From Candidatus Latescibacterota bacterium (GTDB lineage: Bacteria > Latescibacterota > MVCY01): a DNA stretch of 5,968 nt. How positions within the stretch are numbered: position 1 is the stretch's first letter; each line of letters starts with the position of its first letter. The stretch spans positions 1-5,968 of the forward strand of contig DAOVDP010000082.1 of assembly GCA_030669445.1 (NCBI GenBank), written 5' to 3'. Of the stretch, positions 1-5,968 are shown piece by piece. The notes below the pieces were generated by a model, which saw only the letters and a program-made list of their open reading frames with translations, made no database searches and had not been told where the DNA came from. Both the position numbers and the translations under genes were made by a program.

Positions 1-1
1 A

Positions 2-202
2 ATCAAGGAGTGTATAGTAAATTTGGAGTGTAAAGTCACAGGGGAACTGGACACTGGAGATCACACTGTCTTCGCCGGGGAAATCCTCAACTACTGGGGA
101 TCGGAAGACCAGAGGAGAACTCTTCTCTCTATCGGCCGGGAATCAGGCTATGAATTCTTGGGTGGAGGCAAAGGATATAGATTTGGTGCTATCAAGAGAT
201 AA
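2..202 (+). CDS. Flavin reductase-like (FMN-binding split barrel) protein, 3' end only
   Basis: An open frame enters from the left edge and ends at TAA 200-202, giving the last 66 residues of a protein whose start lies outside the window. The stretch ECKVTGELDTGDHTVFAGEI matches the late strands of the flavin reductase-like / flavoredoxin family, where a 'GDHT.F.GEV' motif is typical. The ending, with YEFLGGGKGYRFGAIKR, fits the usual C-terminus, in which a Tyr-containing segment is followed shortly by the stop. Family members bind FMN and reduce flavin with NAD(P)H or pass electrons to partner proteins in the cytoplasm. The specific reaction cannot be told from the fragment. The gene is separated from the next one by about 390 noncoding bases full of repeats, so it is probably a separate transcription unit. 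The family call is fairly secure; anything finer is not. Confidence 0.75.
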   Translation: MKECIVNLECKVTGELDTGDHTVFAGEILNYWGSEDQRRTLLSIGRESGYEFLGGGKGYRFGAIKR

Positions 203-205
203 CCT

Positions 206-285
206 AATCCGGAAAATCTAACACTGAAAAACACCGAAAAGCACTGGATATTCTCGGTGTTCATTCGGGATTTTTTCTAATCTAG
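206..285. repeat. Dispersed repeat, copy A (about 80 bp)
   Basis: This aligns with 450-528 over about 80 bases with one single-base gap; the block aacactgaaaaacaccgaaa is identical in both. The left half is built of degenerate 10-base units (acactgaaaa, acaccgaaaa, gcactggata). It can form a hairpin, since aacaccga (230-237) pairs perfectly with tcggtgtt (254-261). Followed by the T-rich run at 271-276, it might help terminate the upstream flavin reductase transcript, but the T-run is about ten bases away from the stem, so this is only a possibility. Confidence 0.7.
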
Positions 286-451
286 TATAGCGTTTCACTA
301 AAAAGTTGTCATTGCGAGCGTTAGCGAAGCAATCCCGTGGTGTAGTTTGCGAGCCTTCTTAGAGATTGCTTTGTCGCGGAGCCTGTGCTGAGCGATAGCG
401 AAGTGCTCCTCGCAATGACAGCGTAAGGGTTTTGATGAAACGCAATACTAG
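282..451. mobile_element. MITE-like palindromic element 1 (170 bp, no coding capacity)
   Basis: The ends form terminal inverted repeats of 22 bases: 282-303 (ctagtatagcgtttcac...) matches the reverse complement of 430-451 at 19 of 22 positions. Inside lies a second inverted pair, tgtcattgcgag (307-318) with ctcgcaatgaca (409-420), perfect over 12 bases, and a third, gcgaagcaatc (324-334) against gattgctttgtcgc (364-377). The core is the 'GTCATTGCGAG...GCGAAGCAATC' palindrome common in environmental bacterial genomes. The outermost CTAG at each end is itself a palindrome, so it could be part of the inverted repeat or a 4-bp target duplication; no clear longer duplication flanks it. No transposase is encoded here, so movement would need an enzyme supplied elsewhere. 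Confidence 0.75.
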
Positions 452-528
452 TCTGGGAAATTGAACACTGAAAAACACCGAAAGGCACTGAGTATTCAGG
501 GTGTTAATTCGGGGTTTTCCGAATCTGG
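450..528. repeat. Dispersed repeat, copy B (about 79 bp)
   Basis: This is the second copy of the repeat at 206-285, in the same orientation and offset by 244 bases. It keeps the aacactg / aacaccg / gcactg units but has diverged in the loop and right arm. The hairpin pairing is shorter here: aacacc (474-479) with ggtgtt (499-504). The copy lies directly right of MITE-like element 1, so the two copies bracket it. It sits upstream of the MFS-HEAT gene, and any effect on expression is unknown. Confidence 0.7.
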
Positions 529-594
529 CCTGATCCTATGCGATGATTATTCATAGACTTCAGTACAGAATGCCATTTTTAGACAAAGGGAAAA
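529..594 (+). promoter_or_regulatory. Leader region of the MFS-HEAT gene, with a weak ribosome binding site
   Basis: This is the only repeat-free stretch before the MFS-HEAT gene, so a promoter for the cassette would be expected here or within the repeats. No convincing -35/-10 pair was found. The only ribosome binding site candidate is aaaggg at 585-590, just four bases before ATG 595, which is closer than usual. The next in-frame ATG (628) has no better site, because its nearest purine tract lies about 18 bases away. ATG 595 is therefore preferred. Confidence 0.35.
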
Positions 595-2916
595 ATGGAA
601 GAACAGAGGGCATCCTCTCTGTCCAAGATGGACACGGCGCGGGCACTGCGCCTGTTTCTTTACATCGGTGTTTTTTGGTCTGCCTATAGTCAGGTGGCCG
701 GGATAGTGACACCGGTATTTACCGGTTTTGCACTCTCTATTTTGAAGGTGAAAGAATCTGCCATAGGTACCATCGCCTCTTTTGCTGCTTTAGCAGGGCT
801 GGCGCAGTTATTCTCCCTCCCTCTCACCAGGAATTTCCGCCGAAAGTCACTGTTTATCATCCGGGTGGGGTTTGCGGAGATCATAACCGTCCTTTCCATC
901 GTTTTTATCCCGCTTATCTTGCCAAAGCATCTGTGGCTTGGCGGGTTGATATTCTTGATAACCGTGGGAACAGTTTTTGGACACTTAGTCTCTCCTGTTT
1001 TCCAGAGTTGGTTTGCCACGGCTATTCCCCAGCAAATAAGGGCAAGATACCTCAGTAAGCGCACCATAGTTATTTATACGACGGCAATAATATTTGCCTA
1101 TGGAGCTGGGCGTTTCCTGGATGCAGTTGGCGGATATAGGGGATTTCTCTGGGTCTTCTGTTTGGGAATGGCAGCAGGAATCGCTGGCTATGTTGTCCTG
1201 TTCAAGGTTCCATTTCCTCAGATGAGAAGTTCTCCCGTTAGGGGATTTTTGCCCTCGCTGGTTGGACCGTTCCATAATCGAGATTTCAGACGGTTATTGG
1301 TTTTCTATATTACCTGGGTTTTTGCGGTGTGGATAGCCGCCCCCTTTTACACCGTATTTATGCTCAGAAGGATAGAGCTTAGCTATTCGACCATTGCTAT
1401 TTTGAACAACATCCAGATGGTCTGTTTTATCTTGGGATTGCGTTTCTATGGTGAATTTATTGACCGCTATGGGAACAAGCCCATCTTGCAGATACTGTTA
1501 GTGCCCCGGGTGTTGCTTCCGATTATGTGGATATTCAATTCAAAAGAGAACTTCATCCTGTTGCCTGTAGTGATGGCCTTGACCGGTTTTGTGACCTCCG
1601 GACTCCTTGTGGCCATTAGTAACTTTCTCTATGGGATGGCACCTCAGGGTGAGGAAAAGACAAGTTTTTTCGCAAGTTGGGCGGCGTCAATCGGCTTAGC
1701 CAGTTGTGCAGCCCCGATCATCGGCGGCAGGTTGGTGGAGTGGTTTAAACCGGTTCAGTTCAACATAGGCCCTTTCCCTGTGGGTAACTTGCAGATGGTT
1801 TTTCTGGTCAGTGCGATGCTTCTGGTGGTGCCAGTTTTCCTGTTAAGGAATGTTCGGGAGGAGAAGGCTTCCAGTCCAGGGTATGTGTTGGGACAGATAC
1901 GAAGAGGAAATCCCTTCTCGTTTGCGTATAACTTTTTTCTGTTTTCTCGAGTGAAAGGGGAAGAAAGACGAGCCCGGCATGCCTCCGCTATGGGCAAGTC
2001 AAAAAGTCCAATGGCAGTGGAGAAGTTAAAAAAAGCCCTGGATGATCTCAGTCCCCAGGTGAGAAGCGAAGCGGCCAAAGCACTGGGAGAAACCAAGCAA
2101 GTTGAGGCCATTCCTCACCTGGCTGCGAAGCTGAACGACAGCGAGTCAGATATCCGGCCCGAGGCAGCACAGGCCTTGGGAAAAATAAGAAGTAAGGAAG
2201 GGATTGCCCCGTTATTAAAGGCGTTAGATGACCCGGACATCAGGGTCAGGAACAGCGCTATTATGGCTCTGGCGGATATCGGGGATGAAGAAGTCAAAGA
2301 GCACCTCTTCCGACAATTCTCTGCTCCGTTCAACCGGTTTACCTTCCCTAATCTCGTTGAGGCATTGAGCAAGTTAAAAGACCGCAGAATAATTCCCCGA
2401 ACGATTATGAACTTAGAGCACTACAATTCCCCCGTCATCAGATTACAGATTCTCAATGCTGTCTGCCGGGTATTGGGGGCCAAAAACCAGTTTTATGAGC
2501 TTCTTACCCAAGAGGAACTCAAACAGGTCCAACGGGTCAGCAAAATGTTGAGGGATGCTCAGAAACAGATTCTTGCAAATCCAAAGTTTTTGCTCCAGTT
2601 TAGACACCAGCTTGCCTCTTCTATAGAAAAGATACGATACAATTTCGAGAATGAGCACCACGATCAGTTTCTGGAGGATGTTGGGGAGTTGTTTTCGATA
2701 ATTCACTCTCAGGTGGCAGATATCACCAGGTTCTCGATAGATGCCGCATTGGCTATGGATTACATCCGGGCTGTTCAGGATTTCCTTCTCTTGAAAAAGA
2801 CGGAGGACATAAAACCCCAGGGAGTTATCTTCTTGATATTCTGCCTTAAAGGTTTGGTAGATATCCTGACCGGGAAAATAACACAAAACCATACCCAACG
2901 CAAGTCAATAAAGTAA
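595..2916 (+). CDS. MFS-type membrane transporter fused to HEAT repeats and a helical C-terminal domain
   Basis: The 773-residue product has three parts. Residues about 15-418 form a major facilitator superfamily domain with roughly twelve hydrophobic helices (approximately 17-44, 54-74, 86-109, 112-135, 157-178, 183-204, 231-256, 264-284, 296-315, 319-345, 356-378, 399-418). The second half carries a clear motif A in the loop after helix 8 (GEFIDRYGNKP, 286-296). The first-half equivalent is degenerate (LTRNFRRK, 77-84). The IPQQIRARYLSKR segment (144-156) is a conserved cytoplasmic loop type in this superfamily. After a basic linker (419-470) come about five HEAT-like helical repeats (near 474-501, 502-532, 533-563, 564-595, 596-628), the first three with the usual 'D.VR..AA.ALG' pattern. 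Residues 629-773 look all-helical and match nothing I recognise. An ordinary MFS protein is about 400 residues, so some 350 residues of probable cytoplasmic interaction surface have been added. The substrate is unknown. The stop lies 25 bases before the kinase gene, suggesting co-transcription. Confidence 0.85.
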   Translation: MEEQRASSLSKMDTARALRLFLYIGVFWSAYSQVAGIVTPVFTGFALSILKVKESAIGTIASFAALAGLAQLFSLPLTRNFRRKSLFIIRVGFAEIITVLSIVFIPLILPKHLWLGGLIFLITVGTVFGHLVSPVFQSWFATAIPQQIRARYLSKRTIVIYTTAIIFAYGAGRFLDAVGGYRGFLWVFCLGMAAGIAGYVVLFKVPFPQMRSSPVRGFLPSLVGPFHNRDFRRLLVFYITWVFAVWIAAPFYTVFMLRRIELSYSTIAILNNIQMVCFILGLRFYGEFIDRYGNKPILQILLVPRVLLPIMWIFNSKENFILLPVVMALTGFVTSGLLVAISNFLYGMAPQGEEKTSFFASWAASIGLASCAAPIIGGRLVEWFKPVQFNIGPFPVGNLQMVFLVSAMLLVVPVFLLRNVREEKASSPGYVLGQIRRGNPFSFAYNFFLFSRVKGEERRARHASAMGKSKSPMAVEKLKKALDDLSPQVRSEAAKALGETKQVEAIPHLAAKLNDSESDIRPEAAQALGKIRSKEGIAPLLKALDDPDIRVRNSAIMALADIGDEEVKEHLFRQFSAPFNRFTFPNLVEALSKLKDRRIIPRTIMNLEHYNSPVIRLQILNAVCRVLGAKNQFYELLTQEELKQVQRVSKMLRDAQKQILANPKFLLQFRHQLASSIEKIRYNFENEHHDQFLEDVGELFSIIHSQVADITRFSIDAALAMDYIRAVQDFLLLKKTEDIKPQGVIFLIFCLKGLVDILTGKITQNHTQRKSIK

Positions 2917-2941
2917 TGCACATTATTGATGAGTAACTATT

Positions 2942-5029
2942 ATGATCGCCTTTCGAAAAATTCGAAGCTCATTCCGGCGAGCTATTTTAGTTTACTTATT
3001 AGCGATTGTAGGCCCGACCCTGGTGTTCCTCTATCTCGGATTGCAATCAGTGCAGCGTCAACACCAGGCAATCACCAGTCTAACCGTTTCTAATCTTCGC
3101 CTCTCCGGAGAAAGGCTGGCAGCGGAACTCGAACGCCGGGTATGGCAACTTGCCAAGACATCCCTTCAAAATGATGAACTATTACAGCTTCAGTTGCCTC
3201 CAGGTGATGCCAATTATCCTGAAGAAACTCGACAACTCCGCATGCTCCTGGAAAGGGTTAAAGACCGACACTCGGTTGTGCGCCATTATTTTATTTTGAG
3301 AGGCAGTACTGTTATCTTTCCGTTAGTCCGTACCCCTTCGCTCCGGCAACTTGATGACTACATAACTCGCGAAGATCAGGAAGCTGGTAAACGATTTGCG
3401 GCACTATTCACCGAAGGAGAAAATCGGGAGTTGCGCCAGCAGCGTCCTAAACAGGCCTTGTCTTTCTATCGCCAGAGCTATGAGATGCCGGTTTCGGAAG
3501 GGTCGAAGGCGTTAGCACTGGCACGTGTGGCTCGTTGTTTGCGCAAGGTGAACCAGCTTAAGGCAGCAGAGCGAGCTTACCGTAAGCTGGGGGAACAATT
3601 TGGTGACCTGTACGACGGGTTTCATCGGCCCTATGCGCTTGTCGCAGCATTCGAGCTGGATGATTTGGCAAGGATGCAGGGAGAGTCTTCTTCCCAATCT
3701 CTCATCGACATCAATCGGGATCTCGTCCAGGGCCGTTGGGAACTGAGCACCGACCAAATCGAATACTCTTTGGCAGCAATTGAGGAGCGTTTAGAAGAAC
3801 CCATGCCGCAGATGGGCGAATCTGAATATCTCAACCACCTCGAAATGGCAAGTGTCTTGCAAGAGGGCTTTCGTCATTATGGACCGCTGCGCGTGGGCGA
3901 GGTGTACGCCTATGCATTCAGCCAAGGCGAAACCAGCTATCAAACCTTCTACAGCCCGCTCCCTGCCGGGCGCGGGACAGATACCTTGGTAGGGTTTGCC
4001 GTTGACCTGAATTGGGTAGAAAGCCAGCTTCTGCCACAGTGGAGGAGGGAGTTGGAGGTGGACGACGGTTTTGCCGTGGCACTGAAGGTCGCAAAGATTC
4101 CGGCTCCACACCCGAATGATCTTGCGGCGACCGTGTCGTTCACAACCCTTTTTCCGTTCTGGCAATTGTCCATGGCGCCAGCATCGATCGAGGCATGGAA
4201 AGCCACCACTCGTCGAGGTATATTGGTCTTTGCAGGGTCTACCATACTTATCTTTTGCGTGCTCATCCTCGGCGTATTTCTCCTGATGCGTGACGTATCA
4301 CGGGAGTTAAAACTGGGTCGGCTGCGAGCTGATTTCATTAGTTCTGTCTCGCATGAACTGAAAACCCCGCTGACTTTGATTCGGCTCTACGGCGAGACTC
4401 TGTTGCACGGCAAACGTTCCCGGGAGAAAGAGCGTAAGAGCTATTATCAGATCATCACCCGCGAAAGTGAACGCTTGAGCCACCTGATTGAGAAGGTGCT
4501 GGATTTTTCGCGCATCGACCGGGGCCAAAAGCAGTATAACCTGCAGGAAGGAGACGTTGCTCCCGTTGTGGCGCGCACCGTGGAAGTTTACGGCGAGTAT
4601 TTGATGCGACAGGGGTTTTCAGTCAAAACCGACCTTGCAGCCCATCTGCCACCGGTGCAATTTGACCCGGACGCCATTTCCGAGGCGATTTTGAATTTGA
4701 TGGATAACGCGGCAAAGTTTGCCGGAGAATCCAAGTTTGTCGGTGTTCGGCTGCGATCAGATGACAATCAGGTGGTTTTTGAGGTGGAAGATCACGGCAT
4801 AGGTATCCCGCCCGGTGAACACGAAAAAATCTTCCAGCAGTTCTATCGAGCCCCCGGCAGGACGGGAAAAGGGGGATACGGATTGGGACTCTTTCTCGTC
4901 AAGCACATCATGGATGCACACGGTGGAAAGATCGAGCTTGAGAGTGAGCCTGGGTGCGGGAGTCTGTTTCGTTTGATTTTCCCGGTGCGGGAACCCGGCG
5001 AAGGAGTGGGAGGGTCTCCTGAACACTAA
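2942..5029 (+). CDS. Membrane sensor histidine kinase with TPR-containing extracytoplasmic region
   Basis: This 695-residue kinase should autophosphorylate and pass phosphate to the response regulator encoded next. A basic N-terminus leads into TM1 (about 13-33); TM2 is at about 426-449. The roughly 390 residues between them should face outside. They begin with a long helix and a strand-rich stretch (34-130), continue with helical sequence containing TPR-like repeats (about 165-220), and end in a strand-rich part with GFAVDLNWVESQLL (351-364) that resembles a Cache/PAS-like fold. TM2 runs almost directly into the DHp domain without a recognisable HAMP. The H-box is FISSVSHELKTPL with His471; the N-box has Asn585 and Asn589; G1 is DHGIGIP (617-623); the F-box is IFQQF (630-634); G2 is GYGLGLFLV (645-653). 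All catalytic motifs are intact. An in-frame stop at 2930-2932 makes ATG 2942 the first possible start, though no strong ribosome binding site precedes it, so translation may depend on coupling to the upstream gene. The sensed signal is unknown. Confidence 0.93.
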   Translation: MIAFRKIRSSFRRAILVYLLAIVGPTLVFLYLGLQSVQRQHQAITSLTVSNLRLSGERLAAELERRVWQLAKTSLQNDELLQLQLPPGDANYPEETRQLRMLLERVKDRHSVVRHYFILRGSTVIFPLVRTPSLRQLDDYITREDQEAGKRFAALFTEGENRELRQQRPKQALSFYRQSYEMPVSEGSKALALARVARCLRKVNQLKAAERAYRKLGEQFGDLYDGFHRPYALVAAFELDDLARMQGESSSQSLIDINRDLVQGRWELSTDQIEYSLAAIEERLEEPMPQMGESEYLNHLEMASVLQEGFRHYGPLRVGEVYAYAFSQGETSYQTFYSPLPAGRGTDTLVGFAVDLNWVESQLLPQWRRELEVDDGFAVALKVAKIPAPHPNDLAATVSFTTLFPFWQLSMAPASIEAWKATTRRGILVFAGSTILIFCVLILGVFLLMRDVSRELKLGRLRADFISSVSHELKTPLTLIRLYGETLLHGKRSREKERKSYYQIITRESERLSHLIEKVLDFSRIDRGQKQYNLQEGDVAPVVARTVEVYGEYLMRQGFSVKTDLAAHLPPVQFDPDAISEAILNLMDNAAKFAGESKFVGVRLRSDDNQVVFEVEDHGIGIPPGEHEKIFQQFYRAPGRTGKGGYGLGLFLVKHIMDAHGGKIELESEPGCGSLFRLIFPVREPGEGVGGSPEH

Positions 5030-5150
5030 AGGATCGTCTAAAATTCACTTCCCTGTTACCCTGAGCGAAGCGAAGGGTCTGTCCGCTCAGTAAAGAGATT
5101 CTTCGCTGCGCTCAGAATGACAAACGGGCAACTTATTCTTAGACGATCCC
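5030..5150. mobile_element. MITE-like palindromic element 2 (about 121 bp) between kinase and regulator
   Basis: The ends are inverted repeats: ggatcgtctaa (5031-5041) is the exact reverse complement of ttagacgatcc (5139-5149), with weaker matching further inward. Inside, ctgagcgaagcgaag (5061-5075) pairs with cttcgctgcgctcag (5101-5115) at 14 of 15 positions, giving a strong hairpin. The core is the 'CCTGAGCGAAGCGAAGG...AGATTCTTCGC...CTCAGAATGACA' palindrome known as a dispersed repeat in many environmental bacteria. TAA occurs directly on both sides (5027-5029 and 5151-5153), consistent with a 3-bp target duplication; the left copy is the kinase stop codon. The terminal repeats differ from those of the element at 282-451. 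It has no coding capacity. Transcribed as part of the operon, it would fold into a long stem-loop. Confidence 0.78.
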
Positions 5151-5175
5151 TAAGCGTTGACTGTGACCATAAAAC

Positions 5176-5181
5176 AGAGGA
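5176..5181 (+). promoter_or_regulatory. Ribosome binding site of the response regulator gene
   Basis: The agagga sequence sits six bases before ATG 5188. It is the best Shine-Dalgarno match of the three complete genes and fixes the regulator start. The regulator can thus be translated independently despite the repeat element inserted upstream. Confidence 0.7.
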
Positions 5182-5187
5182 AATTCC

Positions 5188-5871
5188 ATGTCTAAAATAT
5201 TAATCGTTGAGGACGAAGAAGACCTACTGCAGGGCTTGGCAATTAACTTTAGCAACGAGGGTTACCAGGTTTTGAAGGCCACCAGGGGCGACGAGGGTTT
5301 GAAACTTGCCATCGAAGAAAATCCGCACCTGATCATCCTCGATGTGATGCTGCCGGAGATGAGCGGCTTTGATGTGTGTCGGGAGCTACGCCAAAAAGGG
5401 ATAGAGGTGCCCATCATTATGCTGACGGCCAAGTCCGAGGAAATTGATCGCGTCGTGGGACTGGAGATTGGTGCGGATGACTATGTCACCAAACCGTTTA
5501 GTTTGCGCGAGTTGCTGGCACGTATTCGGGTGCAACTGCGCCGCCAGCCACCGCACGCCGCCGAACCGATGCCCCGGTACGGCTTTGGAGATATAGAGAT
5601 TGATTTCGAAAAATTCCAGACTACGCGCAAAGGCGAACCCCTGGAGTTGACTGCAAAGGAATACGACATCCTGCGTCTGTTGATCCAGTGCCGCGGTGAA
5701 GTGGTAACCCGGGACCGGCTGCTGGACGAGGTATGGGGCTACGAAGCCTATCCCTCCACCCGCACCGTAGACAACCACATCCTCAAGCTGCGCAAGAAAC
5801 TGGAAGACGATCCCGCCAACCCCAGGTATATCCTCTCGATCTACGGCCAGGGCTACGAGTTCATCGGCTGA
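5188..5871 (+). CDS. OmpR/PhoB-family response regulator
   Basis: The 227-residue protein has the usual length and architecture of the family: an N-terminal receiver domain (about 1-118), a short linker, and a C-terminal winged-helix DNA-binding domain (about 130-227). The receiver has the acidic cluster Glu8/Asp9/Glu10, the phosphoacceptor Asp52 in LIILDVMLP, the switch Thr80 in IIMLTAK, and Lys102 in DDYVTKPF. The wing domain shows LTAKEYDILRLL (154-165) and the recognition-helix region STRTVDNHILKLRKKL (190-205), ending in the typical GQGYEFIG. It should be phosphorylated by the kinase encoded upstream and bind paired DNA repeats to control transcription. Target genes are unknown; the MFS-HEAT gene is a reasonable guess because autoregulation and neighbour regulation are common. 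The kinase-first order is less usual than regulator-first. It most resembles PhoB/PhoP-like regulators, but no specific name is justified. Confidence 0.95.
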   Translation: MSKILIVEDEEDLLQGLAINFSNEGYQVLKATRGDEGLKLAIEENPHLIILDVMLPEMSGFDVCRELRQKGIEVPIIMLTAKSEEIDRVVGLEIGADDYVTKPFSLRELLARIRVQLRRQPPHAAEPMPRYGFGDIEIDFEKFQTTRKGEPLELTAKEYDILRLLIQCRGEVVTRDRLLDEVWGYEAYPSTRTVDNHILKLRKKLEDDPANPRYILSIYGQGYEFIG

Positions 5872-5929
5872 GCACGCACTCTCACAGGTGCTAAGCTGAC
5901 CAGAGATCCCCTTTGAACGCCATGCCTAC

Positions 5930-5968
5930 ATGCCTTCTCCCGAAGACAATTCCTTGACCCGAGAAAAG
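5930..5968 (+). CDS. Possible start of a further gene, cut by the window edge
   Basis: From ATG 5930 a frame stays open for 13 codons to the window end (MPSPEDNSLTREK). It starts 58 bases after the regulator stop in the same direction. No ribosome binding site is visible before it, and 13 codons are too few to judge coding potential or family. The other nearby ATG (5922) hits a stop within twelve codons. This is a tentative entry. Confidence 0.2.
   Translation, partial: MPSPEDNSLTREK

Noticed and set aside
206..528. CRISPR array
   Set aside because: Only two diverged repeat copies are present, separated by a palindromic element rather than by regular short unique spacers, and no cas gene is nearby.
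690..1067. Minus-strand open frame of 125 codons inside the MFS-HEAT gene
   Set aside because: It lies wholly opposite a strongly supported coding region, and its translation shows no recognisable domain or membrane pattern. The same holds for the other minus-strand frames opposite the kinase and regulator genes.
628..2916. Alternative start of the MFS-HEAT gene at ATG 628
   Set aside because: No properly spaced ribosome binding site precedes it. ATG 595 has at least a weak one, and both starts leave the first membrane helix intact, so the difference has little effect.
5030..5150. Simple Rho-independent terminator between kinase and regulator
   Set aside because: The hairpin is long and strong, but no T-run follows the stem directly, and the inverted ends plus flanking TAA fit a mobile element better. 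A partial termination effect is still possible.
5157..5185. TTGACT at 5157-5162 as a -35 box for a regulator-specific promoter
   Set aside because: At 17 bases spacing the -10 position reads gaaatt and overlaps the ribosome binding site area, so a transcript would begin at or after the start codon. Not a credible promoter.

Overview
The window is a bacterial chromosomal segment carrying one gene cassette on the + strand: the 3' end of a flavin reductase-like gene, an MFS membrane protein fused to HEAT repeats, a membrane histidine kinase and an OmpR/PhoB-type response regulator. It looks like an uncultured environmental bacterium. The dispersed palindromic repeats have cores of the 'GTCATTGCGAG...GCGAAGCAATC' and 'CCTGAGCGAAGCGAAGG...' kinds, which are familiar from many environmental Chloroflexota, deltaproteobacterial and FCB/KSB1-like genomes. 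The proteins do not fix the phylum, and the lineage remains an inference.

Layout. Positions 2-202 hold the C-terminal end of a flavin reductase-like (FMN-binding split barrel) protein. Positions 203-594 are noncoding and repeat-rich: two diverged copies of a roughly 80-bp repeat (206-285 and 450-528) flank a 170-bp MITE-like element (282-451) with 22-bp terminal inverted repeats. Positions 595-2916 encode a 773-residue protein with a 12-helix MFS domain, about five HEAT repeats and an unassigned helical tail. After 25 bases comes a 695-residue histidine kinase (2942-5029) with a large extracytoplasmic region that contains a TPR-like helical insert. The gap 5030-5187 is mostly a second, different MITE-like element (5030-5150). 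Its apparent TAA target duplication coincides with the kinase stop codon. The response regulator follows at 5188-5871. The last 97 bases hold at most the first codons of another gene.

How it may work. The kinase and regulator have all the residues needed for a His-Asp phosphorelay and are almost certainly partners. The MFS-HEAT protein lies only 25 bases upstream of the kinase and is probably co-transcribed with it, so it may be a transporter linked to the signal that the kinase senses, or a target of the system. No substrate or signal can be named from the sequence. No RNA gene, CRISPR array, transposase gene or phage gene was seen.
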